From contig NC_010125.1 in assembly GCF_000067045.1 (NCBI RefSeq), positions 1,216,001 through 1,280,000 on the forward strand: DNA of 64,000 nt, in the 5' to 3' direction. The translations under genes were made by a program, and so were the position numbers. This document shows positions 47,404 to 55,950 of the stretch, in pieces. Under the pieces are notes generated by a model, which had not been told where the DNA came from, made no database searches, and saw nothing but the letters and a program-made list of their open reading frames with translations. Source of the DNA: Gluconacetobacter diazotrophicus PA1 5. GTDB taxonomy: Bacteria > Pseudomonadota > Alphaproteobacteria > Acetobacterales > Acetobacteraceae. The first letter of the stretch is position 1. Each line of letters opens with the position of its first letter.

Positions 47404-49669
47404 ATGATGGCTGGAGCCTCCGCCATAGTGCTGGCTTGCGCGCCCGCCTTGGCCGACCCCGCGAAGCCGGACACCAAGGCGACGGCCAAACCCGCGCCGC
47501 GCAAGGCCCTGCCCGCGCCGGAACTGATCGAGGCCAGCGGCATCCGCCGCGCCTTCACCCACGCCAGCGCCCAGCATCTGCCGGATCCAGCATCTGCCGG
47601 ATTCCGACACGCGGGTATCCGCCGAGCGGCTGACCGAGCGGGGGGTGGTGGACCTGCGCGGCCTGGAATATGTGGCGCCGAACCTGACGGTGCAGAGCAT
47701 CAACGGCACGGCCTCGACCAATTTCTACCTGCGCGGCCTGGGCTTCAACGACTTTACCCAGAACAACATGGGCCCGGTCGTGACCTATGTGGACGATGTG
47801 GCCTATCCCTATTCGACCATGGCGTCCGGGCTGATGTTCGACATGGCGGACGTGACCGTCACCCCCGGCCCGGTCGGCACCGAGCACGGCCAGTCGACCA
47901 CCGGCGGCGAGGTGAAGCTGCGCACCAACGACCCGACCGACAGTTTCCATTTCGGCGCCAGCCAGGACATGGCCTCCTACGCCCGCAGCCGCAGCGAGGC
48001 CTATGTCTCCGGCCCGATCGCGCGGGGGTTCAGCTTCCGTGTCGCCGCGCAGGTGAACCAGGGCGGCGGCTGGCAGACCGATCCGCTGAATGGCGCCCAT
48101 CTGGGCGACGCCGATAGCTGGGCCCTGCGCGCCAAGCTGAAATGGACGCCGGATTCCCGCACCACGGTTCTGCTGTCCGGCCACGTGGTGCGTGACGAGA
48201 GCGAGGTGGTGGGCGGCGTCCCGATCGCCCGCCTGATCGGCTCCACGCCGATCCCAGCCGTGGGCTGGACGCAGACGGAATGGTCGGCGAAGAACGCCTT
48301 CACGAACCTGATCGGGCGCAATGCCGGGCTGAAGCCCAGCGAGGACAACTGGTTCTGGGGCGCCGACCTGCATGTCGCGCATGATTTCGGCCCCGTGACC
48401 CTGACCTCGGTCAGCGCCTTCGAGACCGAGCGCGAGGGCGAGTATACCGACCAGGACGCCACCGCCGCCGCCCAGGCGGACGCCTACCGCACGATCGCCG
48501 CCAACAGTTTCACGCAGGAACTGCGCCTGTCGAACACGAACGCCCAGGACCGGCTGCAATGGGTGCTGGGTGCCTATTACCAGCGTTCGCGCATGAACCA
48601 GAGCTTCTATTTCGACTATACGGACTACCTGCCGGCGCGCGGCTACATGCAGGATTCCAGTTTCGGCCTGAACCAGGAAGCGACCTCGGAATTCGGCCAT
48701 GTCAGCTACCGCCTGCCGGGGAACGTGACGCTGTTCACCGGGCTTCTGCACGAAATCGACGACCGCGCGATCACCGGGCTGACGTCGCGGATCTATGGCG
48801 GCCGCACGCTGGATTTCCACGGCGAGAGCACGGCGGCGGCGCAGTTCGCGGGCCAGGTCGGCGTATCGTGGCAGGCGACGAAGAGCGTCCTGCTCTATTA
48901 CAAGATGAGCAAGGGCTTCAAACCCGGCGGCTTCACGGCCAACAACACCCAGGTCCAGGCGCAGCTCGCGCCGTTCAAGCCCGAGAGCGTGCTGACCTAT
49001 GAACTGGGGCTGAAAAGCGACCCGATTCCCAACGTGCTGCGGATCAATGCCGCCGCCTTCTACAACGATTTCCATAACCAGCAGATCCTCGGTACGATCC
49101 TGATCCCCGATTACGGGCCGTTGAGCCAACTGACCAATGTGCCGAAATCCGAAAGCTGGGGGTTCGAGGGGACGATCGACCTGCACCCGCTCCGCCATGT
49201 GTTCGTCACGCAGAATTTCGGCTGGCAGCGCGGCACGTTCCAGGACTTCCCGACCGTCAATCGCGCCAAGACGAACGCCTATTACGCGCAGCATGGCGTG
49301 TGGAAGGCGATCAACGACAATTTCTCGGGCGTGGATAACGGCCAGCCGAAACTGACGCTCAACGGCCAGCTCGACTGGCGCCAGGCCGTCAACCCGCGCT
49401 ACGCCGTGGAATTCGGGCCCAACTGGGTCTATCGCGGCGCCCAGGCCATGACACCGGGCGGAACGGGGTTCTACCGCCTGCCGCCCTATTTCCTGCTGGG
49501 CGCGCATGTGACGCTCCGCCCGGCCTCGGACCGCTGGCAGGTCACGCTCTATGCGTCGAACATCCTGAACCGGCAGTATTACACCTCGGGCGGTCAGGCG
49601 ACGACGACCTATCTCTATATTCCCGGCGCGCCGCGCTTCATTGGGGGGCGGGTGTCCTGTAACCTTTGA
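47404..49669 (+). pseudogene. TonB-dependent receptor, frameshifted by a 16-bp tandem duplication
   Basis: The first frame from ATG 47404 encodes a signal peptide (MMAGASAIVLACAPALA) and the start of the plug up to THASAQHLPD. There CCAGCATCTGCCGGAT is present twice in tandem (47571-47586, 47587-47602), shifting the frame by +1. Removing one copy joins it to the second frame, reading QHLPDSDTRVSAERLTERGVVDLRGLEYVAPNLTVQ. That frame runs through NFYLRGLGFNDF, a full barrel and a C-terminal RFIGGRVSCNL to 49669, about 749 residues in total. As it stands, translation from 47404 leaves the receptor frame and ends around 48117. An internal GTG at 47645 could give a product without signal peptide, unlikely to reach the outer membrane. 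The ligand is unknown. It is convergent with pqqE. Confidence 0.85.
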
Positions 49670-49680
49670 CGGGAATGGTT

Positions 49681-49703
49681 TCTGTTCCTTTTCGGAAGAC
49701 AGA
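49681..49703. terminator. hairpin between the TonB receptor and pqqE 3' ends
   Basis: TCTGT pairs with ACAGA and TCC with GGA around a TTTTC loop, with a 2-base bulge. It fills the 42-base gap between convergent stops and could end both transcripts. The T-rich arm recalls the 22-nt palindromes, but the sequence differs. Confidence 0.45.
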
Positions 49704-49711
49704 AGACGATA

Positions 49712-50830
49712 TCAGACCGGGGTATTGCCGAAGCGGCGATAGACCAGCTGCGGCGGGGTGTCCGGCAGGCTGTCCAGGATTTCGGTGATCCGCGCATGGG
49801 CCGGTGATCTGGCGCAGACCGGATCGGTCGCCGCCGCGTCGCCCAGCAGGGCCAGCGCCTGGCAGCGGCAGCCGCCCCAGTCCTGCTCGCGCAGGTCGCA
49901 GCCGCGACAGGGTTCGGGCATCCAGTCCGTGCCGCGGAACAGGCGGAACAGCGGCGCGTCGGCCCAGATCTCGCCCAGGCCGGCAGCGCGGATGTCGGGC
50001 ATGGGCACGCCCTTGATCGTCTCGGCGGCATGGCAGGGCAGGACCCGCCCGGCGGGCGAGACATTGACGAAGCGTCGCCCCCACCCGCCCATGCACGGCT
50101 TGGGCTGGTCGGCATAGTAATCCGGGGTGACATAATCAATGGCCAGCGCCGGGCCCAGCCGCGCCCGCGCATCCTCGACCGCGCGGGTGGCCTCGTCCAA
50201 CTGCGCGCGGGTGGGCATCAGGGCGCCCCGGTTTACCAGCCCCCAGCCGTAATATTGCGTATGCGCGATTTCCACCCGCCGGGCGCCCAGCGTCACCGCC
50301 AGGTCCAGCATGCGGGGAATGCGCGCGGCATTGCCGCGATGGATGACGAAATTCAGCGTCAGCGGCATGCCGTCCGCCACGACGATGCGCGCGGCGGCCA
50401 GCTTCTTCGCCTGCGCGCCTTTCATGCCGCCGATCGTCTCGGCCGGCGCGGCATCGACGTCCTGGAACGAAAGCTGGACATGGTCCAGTCCCGCGTCGGC
50501 CAGCGCACGGAACGTCGCTTCGGTCAGCAGAACGCCGGATGTGATCAGGTTGGTATACAGCCCGCGCCCGGCGGCATGACGCACCAGGTCCGGCAGGTCG
50601 GCGCGCGCCATCGGCTCGCCGCCCGAAAAATGCACCTGCAGCACGCCCAGTTCCGCCGCCTGGTCCAGGACGCGACGCCACTCGGCGGTCGAAAGCTCGC
50701 CCTCGCGCCCATCCAGTGCCAGCGGGTTCGAGCAGTACGGGCATTGCAGCGGACAGCGATGCGTCAGCTCGGCCAGCAGGCTCATCGGCGGGGGAACGGC
50801 AGGGCGGGCGGCGGCAGGCATGGCCGTCAT
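49712..50830 (-). CDS. pqqE: PqqA peptide cyclase PqqE (radical SAM)
   Basis: PqqE forms the C-C bond between Glu and Tyr of PqqA, the first step to pyrroloquinoline quinone. The 372 residues have the radical-SAM cluster CPLQCPYC in [18 protein letters not shown] near residue 27. [14 protein letters not shown] follows, then SPIN-domain cysteines in the C-terminal part ([28 protein letters not shown]) for auxiliary clusters. [19 protein letters not shown] is the usual entry to that region. The ATG overlaps the pqqD stop by four bases. It is the last gene of pqqABCDE here. Confidence 0.96.
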   Translation of the reverse strand: MTAMPAAARPAVPPPMSLLAELTHRCPLQCPYCSNPLALDGREGELSTAEWRRVLDQAAELGVLQVHFSGGEPMARADLPDLVRHAAGRGLYTNLITSGVLLTEATFRALADAGLDHVQLSFQDVDAAPAETIGGMKGAQAKKLAAARIVVADGMPLTLNFVIHRGNAARIPRMLDLAVTLGARRVEIAHTQYYGWGLVNRGALMPTRAQLDEATRAVEDARARLGPALAIDYVTPDYYADQPKPCMGGWGRRFVNVSPAGRVLPCHAAETIKGVPMPDIRAAGLGEIWADAPLFRLFRGTDWMPEPCRGCDLREQDWGGCRCQALALLGDAAATDPVCARSPAHARITEILDSLPDTPPQLVYRRFGNTPV

Positions 50831-51123
50831 GTGGTCAGCACCTGCCGGTCGGTCAACTCGGCGATCAGCGCCAGCACGTCGCGGGCGATGACGGGACGGG
50901 GCGCATCGAACCGGGCGGCCAGATCGTCGATGATGGCGGACACCGGCCGCTGCCCGTCCACCAGGCGCAGGATTTCGGTCGCCACCGGATCGGCGATGAA
51001 GGCGCGCTCCGGTGCCTGGATCACCCACTGGTCGCGCACCCGGTCATGCTGCAGGCGCGTGCCGCGCATGAAGCGCATCACCGCCTGCTCGGCATTCCGA
51101 TCCCGGGGGGGCGCGTCGGTCAC
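50827..51123 (-). CDS. pqqD: PQQ biosynthesis peptide chaperone PqqD
   Basis: PqqD binds the PqqA peptide and delivers it to PqqE. The 98-residue product reads [56 protein letters not shown], matching the winged-helix PqqD fold. The start is GTG at 51123 inside a GTGA overlap with pqqC. A longer in-frame ATG at 51216 would lie within pqqC and is not supported by the family length of about 90-100 residues. Confidence 0.94.
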   Translation of the reverse strand: MTDAPPRDRNAEQAVMRFMRGTRLQHDRVRDQWVIQAPERAFIADPVATEILRLVDGQRPVSAIIDDLAARFDAPRPVIARDVLALIAELTDRQVLTT

Positions 51124-51869
51124 GCCGGCAGGGGCCGGAAGGCGCCGGGCGGGATGCGCCCGGGCGAGACATAGGCGTAATCCAGCGCATCCAGCATGGA
51201 CCACAGTACGTCGCATTTGAAGGTCAGCGCGTCCAGCACGGCCTGCTGCTCCTGCACCGTGCGGGCATGGTCGCGGACATAGGCCAGGGCGAAATCGGAA
51301 TCGCGGGGCGCCTGGGTCAGCCGGGGCTGGAAATAGGCCAGGGTCTCCGGCGTCACGAAATCATAGTGGCGCAGCATGCCCGCCACGCGCTCGCTGATGA
51401 TGGTGGGCGAGAACAGTTCGGTCAGCGAGGAGGCGATCGCTTCCAGTATCGAGCGGTCGCGCACGAAGTCGACATAGGCGTCGACCGCGAAGCGGGTGGC
51501 GGGCAGCAGCCCCTTCAGCGATTCGACTTCGGCACGTTCCAGCCCCAGCCCGTCGGTCAGCTTCAGCCAGCGGGCCACGCCGCCGGTGCCCGGCGCGTCG
51601 CCGTCATGGTCCACCAGCCGCCGCCGCCATTCCCGGCGCAGTTCCGCCGTCGGCAGCCGCGCCAGCAGGGTGGCGTCCTTGGCCGGGATGCGGCTCTGGT
51701 AATAATAGCGGTTCAGCGCCCAGGCCTGCACCTGCGCGCGGTTCAGCCTGCCGTCATGCAGGGCGCGGTGGAAAGGATGCAGGTTGTGATAGCGCGCGGC
51801 ACCGATGGCCCGCAACGCCGCCTCCAGTTCGTCCGGGGACAGGGGCGGGGACAGGGGCGAGCCAGTCAT
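51120..51869 (-). CDS. pqqC: pyrroloquinoline-quinone synthase PqqC
   Basis: PqqC is a cofactor-free oxidase that carries out the last ring closure and eight-electron oxidation to PQQ. The 249 residues show RYHNLHPFHRALHDGRLNRAQVQAWALNRYYYQSRIPAKDA near residue 25-65, a highly conserved stretch with active-site His and Tyr residues. LTELFSPTIISERVAGMLRHYDFV and the C-terminal FKCDVLWSMLDALDYAY follow. The ATG overlaps the pqqB stop by four bases. Confidence 0.96.
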   Translation of the reverse strand: MTGSPLSPPLSPDELEAALRAIGAARYHNLHPFHRALHDGRLNRAQVQAWALNRYYYQSRIPAKDATLLARLPTAELRREWRRRLVDHDGDAPGTGGVARWLKLTDGLGLERAEVESLKGLLPATRFAVDAYVDFVRDRSILEAIASSLTELFSPTIISERVAGMLRHYDFVTPETLAYFQPRLTQAPRDSDFALAYVRDHARTVQEQQAVLDALTFKCDVLWSMLDALDYAYVSPGRIPPGAFRPLPA

Positions 51870-52789
51870 GTCGTGATCCTCATGCCGTCGAATGAAACCT
51901 CCCACCCCGCCTGGTGCGCGACCTGGCGCTCCGGGCTGTCGGCCAGCAGGAGGGGATTGGAATTGTTGATATGGATCAGCACCTTGCGCCGGACGTCGAG
52001 GTCCGCGAACGCATCGATGGTCCCGCCGTCACCGCTGACCGACATATGGCCCATGCGCTGTCCGGTCTTCTGTCCCACGCCGGCGCGCAGCATCTCGTCA
52101 TCGGTCCACAGCGTGCCGTCGAAGAAGACCAGGTCCGCGCCGCGCAGGCGCGCCCGCAGGGGGCCGGTCATGCGCGCGCAGCCGGGAATGAAATAGGCGT
52201 GGCGCACGCCGTCGGTCATCGCCAGCCCGATCGTCTCGCCGTTCTCGACGATGGCGGCGGGATCGGGCCCGCTCTCGGCATAGAGCGGCACCTTGCCCGG
52301 AACCGCGAAGGGGGTGATCGTCAGCCCGGCGGGCGTGCCGTCGGGCAGCGCCAGGGCGAAGGGCTGGTCCAGCGCCAGGGGCACGCGCGGGACGATGCTG
52401 CGGTCCAGCGCCTCGAAAATCGGATTGGCGTCCAGCAGGTCCAGCACCGGCGGCGTCGCCAGCAGGGTGAAGGGCTGGCGTTCGCGCAGGGTCAGCAGCC
52501 CGGTGACGGTATCGACCTCGCCTCCGGTCAGGATCACGCCGGCAATGGGGGTCGAGCGCAGGCCGTGCCTTGGATGCAGCGCCGGGGTCTGGCCGATCTG
52601 CGCCCGCAGGTCGGGCGAGGCGTTGACGACGAACCAGTGCGCGCCGTCCCCGCTGACGGCGATCGAAGCCTGGGTGCGGGACGGCGCCGCCGGATCGTCC
52701 GCCCGGGCGCGCCGGCATGCCGGGGCGTTGGAATTCCATTGTGGGAAACCGCCGCCCGCCGCGGCGCCGAGAACGATGAGGTCGATCAT
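51866..52789 (-). CDS. pqqB: PQQ biosynthesis protein PqqB (metallo-beta-lactamase fold)
   Basis: PqqB is a metallo-hydrolase-fold protein described as a hydroxylase acting on the tyrosine-derived intermediate. The 307 residues begin MIDLIVLGAAAGGGFPQWN, the family opening. ILTGGEVDTVTGLLTLRE is near residue 86, DLVFFDGTLWTDDEM near residue 222 and LIHINNSNPLL near residue 275. The ATG at 52789 lies 119 bases after pqqA, beyond a terminator-like hairpin. Confidence 0.96.
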   Translation of the reverse strand: MIDLIVLGAAAGGGFPQWNSNAPACRRARADDPAAPSRTQASIAVSGDGAHWFVVNASPDLRAQIGQTPALHPRHGLRSTPIAGVILTGGEVDTVTGLLTLRERQPFTLLATPPVLDLLDANPIFEALDRSIVPRVPLALDQPFALALPDGTPAGLTITPFAVPGKVPLYAESGPDPAAIVENGETIGLAMTDGVRHAYFIPGCARMTGPLRARLRGADLVFFDGTLWTDDEMLRAGVGQKTGQRMGHMSVSGDGGTIDAFADLDVRRKVLIHINNSNPLLLADSPERQVAHQAGWEVSFDGMRITT

Positions 52790-52868
52790 GGCGGAGAAGT
52801 CCAGAGCATATCGCGACGCGGTCGAAGACCCCTCATGGGGTGGACCAAGGGGGAAGGCCCCGCCAGGG

Positions 52869-52900
52869 AAAAAGCGCCGCCCGCGCGAGGCAGGCGGCGC
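52869..52900 (-). terminator. hairpin plus T-run between pqqA and pqqB
   Basis: On the minus strand the arms GCGCCGCC and GGCGGCGC are followed at once by TTTTT (52869-52873). This is a good intrinsic terminator just after the pqqA stop. Partial read-through would make pqqA mRNA more abundant than pqqBCDE mRNA, as reported for methylotroph pqq operons. Confidence 0.75.
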
Positions 52901-52908
52901 GATGCGGC

Positions 52909-52989
52909 TTATTTCTTCTGGCCGCAGACGTAGCTGTTGATTTCCGCGCCCAGCGGAACCTCGGTGATCTTGGGTGCAGTCCAGGCCAT
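52909..52989 (-). CDS. pqqA: PQQ precursor peptide PqqA
   Basis: PqqA is the ribosomally made substrate whose Glu and Tyr side chains become PQQ. The 26-residue peptide is MAWTAPKITEVPLGAEINSY followed by VCGQKK. The reactive pair is in E-x-x-x-Y (EINSY), at Glu16 and Tyr20. Two ATG codons stand in tandem; the second, at 52989, lies 5 bases after GGAGG and is preferred, whereas the first (52992) is only 2 bases away. It heads the pqqABCDE operon. A hairpin lies in its leader and a terminator-like hairpin follows it. Confidence 0.95.
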   Translation of the reverse strand: MAWTAPKITEVPLGAEINSYVCGQKK

Positions 52990-53010
52990 CATATCCTCCG
53001 TCTTCTGGCT

Positions 53011-53038
53011 GATGAAGGCGGGAAACCCCGCATTCATC
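53011..53038. promoter_or_regulatory. leader hairpin upstream of pqqA
   Basis: A near-perfect inverted repeat has arms GATGAA/TTCATC and GCGGG/CCCGC, one mismatch and an AAAC loop. It stands 11 bases ahead of the pqqA Shine-Dalgarno. It could be an mRNA-stabilising 5' structure or an operator. The remaining 53039-53245 holds no gene. Confidence 0.5.
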
Positions 53039-53245
53039 GGAGATCTGAAACCCGTTCGCGGCCGGTTTCAAGCCAAATCGCCGTCATGGGCGAGAGGGCG
53101 GGGATTTCCCTCGTCGGTTGCGCGCAACGCGTGGCACCGATGCCGCCGCGACTTGTGCCTTGCGCCCGGGGTGGCGGCGGACTACGCCCAAACCGACGGC
53201 GCCGGGACCATCCGGCGACCCGACTGCCGTGGGCGAGACTGGGCC

Positions 53246-54472
53246 ATGCCGCCTGTACCCGATCTGGACGATGCCGACATGTTCGAGGCACATCAGCAGC
53301 AGCGCGCGGCCGAGGTCGTGCGTCGCAGCCGCTTCGATCCCCAGACCATCTGCCTGCTGATCCTCACGGTCCTGGCGGTCTTCTACACGCTGTATTTCGC
53401 GGCGGCGATCATCCTGCCGATCGTGCTGGCGCTGGTGGTCAACCTGCTGCTGTCGGCGCCGATGCGGGTGCTGCATACGCGGCTGCACCTGCCCAAGACG
53501 CTGTCGGCGCTGGTGCTGATCCTGGGCGTGTTCGGGGTGGTGGGCGCGATCGGCACCGCGATCTCGGTACCCGCCGCCGGCTGGATCGCGCGCGCGCCGC
53601 AGACCATGGCCGCCCTCCAGACGCACCTGGCCGTCCTGCACCGCCCGATCCAGATGATCCAGGCGGCCAATGACCGGATCGAGAATTTCCTGTCCGTCGT
53701 CAGCGGACGGCAAGGGGGCGGTGGCGGCGGTCAGGTGGTGCTGCTGGCGCCCTCGTCGTCGCCGGGCGGCGGGCTGGGCACGTTCGGCTCCAGCGTGCTG
53801 CTGGGCACGCGTGCCTTCGTGGGCCAGCTCTTCACCATGATGCTGATGCTGTTCTTCCTGCTGGCGCAGGGCGACAGCCTGCTGCGCCGGTTCGTCGAGA
53901 TCATGCCGACCTTCGCCGACAAGCGCCGCGCGGTGCAGATCGCCTATCAGATCGAACGCAATGTCTCGCTCTATCTGACCACCATCACGATCATCAACGT
54001 GCTGGTCGGCCTGGCGAACATGCTGCAATGCTGGGTGTTCGGCATGCCGAACCCGCTGCTGTGGGGGGTCCTGGCCTTCCTGCTGAACTATATTCCCATC
54101 ATCGGGCCGCTGACCGGCATCGTGATCTATTTCGTCGTCAGCCTGTTCGTCTTTCCGTCGGCCCTGCAGGCGCTGCTGCCGCCCACGGTGTATCTGTGCA
54201 TCCACCTGATGGAAGGCGAGACGATCACGCCGATGGTGCTGGCCCGGCGCTTCACCCTCAATCCGGTGCTGGTCATGGGCTCGCTGATGTTCTGGGACTG
54301 GCTGTGGGGCGTGTGGGGGGCGTTCCTGTCGGTGCCGATGCTGGCGGTGTTCAAGATCATCTGCGACCATGTCGATGTCCTGACCCCGATCGGCCACGTT
54401 GTCGGCGGCCCGACCCGCGCACGCACCGTACAGTCCGCGATCATTCCCCGGCGGGAACAGGAAACCGAATAG
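53246..54472 (+). CDS. AI-2E family (PerM-like) membrane transporter
   Basis: This is an inner-membrane protein of the AI-2 exporter superfamily; members export diverse small solutes or exchange ions. The 408 residues have two N-terminal membrane segments (ICLLILTVLAVFYTLYFAAAIILPIVLALVVNLLLSAP), a soluble middle region of about 110 residues and then four or more segments. The hallmark is NPLLWGVLAFLLNYIPIIGPLTG near residue 270; the tail is GEtITPmVLaRRFTLNPVLV. A Gly-rich loop (QGGGGGGQ) lies near residue 155. The ATG at 53246 is a choice; ATG 53279 is possible. It is divergent from pqqA. A role in PQQ export is not supported by anything beyond position. Confidence 0.85.
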   Translation: MPPVPDLDDADMFEAHQQQRAAEVVRRSRFDPQTICLLILTVLAVFYTLYFAAAIILPIVLALVVNLLLSAPMRVLHTRLHLPKTLSALVLILGVFGVVGAIGTAISVPAAGWIARAPQTMAALQTHLAVLHRPIQMIQAANDRIENFLSVVSGRQGGGGGGQVVLLAPSSSPGGGLGTFGSSVLLGTRAFVGQLFTMMLMLFFLLAQGDSLLRRFVEIMPTFADKRRAVQIAYQIERNVSLYLTTITIINVLVGLANMLQCWVFGMPNPLLWGVLAFLLNYIPIIGPLTGIVIYFVVSLFVFPSALQALLPPTVYLCIHLMEGETITPMVLARRFTLNPVLVMGSLMFWDWLWGVWGAFLSVPMLAVFKIICDHVDVLTPIGHVVGGPTRARTVQSAIIPRREQETE

Positions 54473-54516
54473 CGGAAAGCCGCAGGCGCCCGGACCAGCC
54501 GTTCAGAGGCAGCCTC

Positions 54517-55269
54517 TCAGCTATTGCCGCTGGCCAGGGATTCCAGCCGCTCCATCGCGGTGATGCGCACGGTGTGGCCCTTGCCGATGGTGATCAGGCG
54601 TTCGGTGCGCATCCAGCTCAATGTCCGGCTGACGGTCTCGATCGTCAGGCCCAGGTAATCGGCGATGTCCGAACGGGTCATGGGCAGGGGGACGTCCCCG
54701 GACGGATTCAGCATGTCGCGCACGCGGTCCAGCAGGAAGCTGGCCACCCGTTCGCGCGCGGTCTTGCGGCCCAGCAGCAGCATCTGGTTCTGCGCCGCCA
54801 CCAGCTCGTTCGACGCTTCCTCCAGCAGCCTGCGTTCCAGCCGGGGGAAATCGTCCATCAGGTGCCGCATCCGCGCGCGTGAAAACCGGCACAGCCGCAC
54901 CGTGTCCACCGCCTCGGCCCCGAAGGCGTACTGGTCCGTCACCGCCAGCCCCAGGAAATGCCCGGCACCCGCGAAGCCGGTGATCTGCCGCCGTCCGTCG
55001 GGCAGCGCCTTGAACAGCTTCACGTTGCCCGAGGTGATGCTGAAGAAATCGGTCGCGGGGGCGCCTTCCTCGACGAAGGCGCGGCCCGGCAGTACCAGGG
55101 TCTCGACCGCCGTTTCCGCCAGCCGGACGATGTCGTCGTCGCTGATGGCACTGCAGACGCTGCGGGGACGGACGCCGCAGGTCAGGCAGTAACCCGGCTG
55201 GCGGTGCGCACCGGCCAGGATCAGGCGGCGTGGCCGGGATTCGCGCTCACAGGTAGTCTGGTCAGACAT
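54517..55269 (-). CDS. fnr: FNR-type oxygen-responsive transcriptional regulator
   Basis: This Crp-Fnr family activator has the cysteines needed for an oxygen-labile [4Fe-4S] cluster. In 250 residues the N-terminal set is Cys28-x2-Cys31-x7-Cys39 (GYCLTCGVRPRSVC), with an internal Cys127 in VRLCRFSR. This is the FnrN-like spacing of alphaproteobacteria. The cyclic-nucleotide-binding-like domain (FFSITSGNVKLFKALPDGRRQITGFAGAGHFLG) precedes the dimer helix. The recognition helix LTIETVSRTLSWM has the E..SR pattern that reads TTGAT/ATCAA. A perfect FNR box lies about 110 bases upstream of its ATG (55269), suggesting autoregulation. Confidence 0.9.
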   Translation of the reverse strand: MSDQTTCERESRPRRLILAGAHRQPGYCLTCGVRPRSVCSAISDDDIVRLAETAVETLVLPGRAFVEEGAPATDFFSITSGNVKLFKALPDGRRQITGFAGAGHFLGLAVTDQYAFGAEAVDTVRLCRFSRARMRHLMDDFPRLERRLLEEASNELVAAQNQMLLLGRKTARERVASFLLDRVRDMLNPSGDVPLPMTRSDIADYLGLTIETVSRTLSWMRTERLITIGKGHTVRITAMERLESLASGNS

Positions 55270-55378
55270 ACGTCCGGGTTCCTCCCGGTTCAGGCCCGCC
55301 GGGGATGGCGGACTGGTCGTTTCGGCAGACCGGGTCACGGTCCGTCGCAGAAGACTGCAACACAGGATGCGGCCAGAA

Positions 55379-55392
55379 TTGATCTGAATCAA
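55379..55392. promoter_or_regulatory. perfect FNR box upstream of fnr
   Basis: TTGATCTGAATCAA matches the FNR consensus TTGAT-N4-ATCAA exactly. It lies about 110 bases ahead of the fnr start, a place suited to autoregulation. Confidence 0.8.
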
Positions 55393-55484
55393 TGCTTATT
55401 AAGCCGGGGCGGCGCGCGCCGGTACTGGACGCCGTAGGGAAGGGTCGCCGGCTCACCGGACCGGCCGCGCGCTGGCGGAGCCGG

Positions 55485-55506
55485 ATTGTTGCGATATCGC
55501 CACAAT
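55485..55506. promoter_or_regulatory. 22-bp near-perfect palindrome, operator candidate
   Basis: The left half ATTGTTGCGAT and right half ATCGCCACAAT pair at 10 of 11 positions with no spacer. It is unlike FNR, Fur or LexA sites that I know. It lies between fnr and ompW, about 215 bases from the fnr start. Confidence 0.5.
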
Positions 55507-55859
55507 GTATGAATCGCTTCTCGCGCTATCGGCGATTCTCCTGCTGATGGACTGCGTCATTGGGGGGCGTACCGCCTGTGGCCGAAGAGCAACAGTGACG
55601 CGGATTGATACCCTGCGGTCGCGGTTCTGATATGCGCCTGGGCTGGTACTGGCGGCGGATCGGCACCTCGGCCCGCCCCCGGGGGACGCCTGGCGGACGG
55701 GGGCGGCCTTCGCATCCGATGCCCGGATATTTGGCGTTTCGCGGGCAATTCAGAGGCATCGGCGCGCCGTCGCCGTCCCGCGTGGCCGCCCGCGCGCGAA
55801 GGGCCTCCGTGGCAAAAAAATCGGGGCCGTCTCCGGGGGATCGGACCGCCGGGCCGCGG

Positions 55860-55873
55860 TTGATTCATGTCAA
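55860..55873. promoter_or_regulatory. FNR box upstream of ompW-hemN (one mismatch)
   Basis: TTGATTCATGTCAA matches TTGAT-N4-ATCAA except for G in place of A. It lies about 78 bases ahead of the ompW ATG, in activating range for a promoter with a short leader. Confidence 0.68.
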
Positions 55874-55950
55874 GGCGACGATAGGGTTCCCATGATCTTT
55901 GCGGATAACACGATGTTGTTCGTCGCGAAAAAACGAAAGGTTCGCACACG

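Larger units (their letters stand above)
55270..55950. other. 681-base intergenic region between fnr and ompW
   Basis: No gene is seen on either strand; the open frames lack ribosome-binding sites and known motifs. The region holds three candidate operators: an FNR box at 55379-55392, a 22-bp palindrome at 55485-55506 and a second FNR box at 55860-55873. The middle part (about 55510-55850) shows nothing I can name and is long enough to hide a small RNA. Confidence 0.5.

Noticed and set aside
53246-54472. AI-2E family permease as the PQQ exporter
   Set aside because: Its only link is divergence from pqqA. The family exports or exchanges many solutes, and no PQQ-specific feature is visible.
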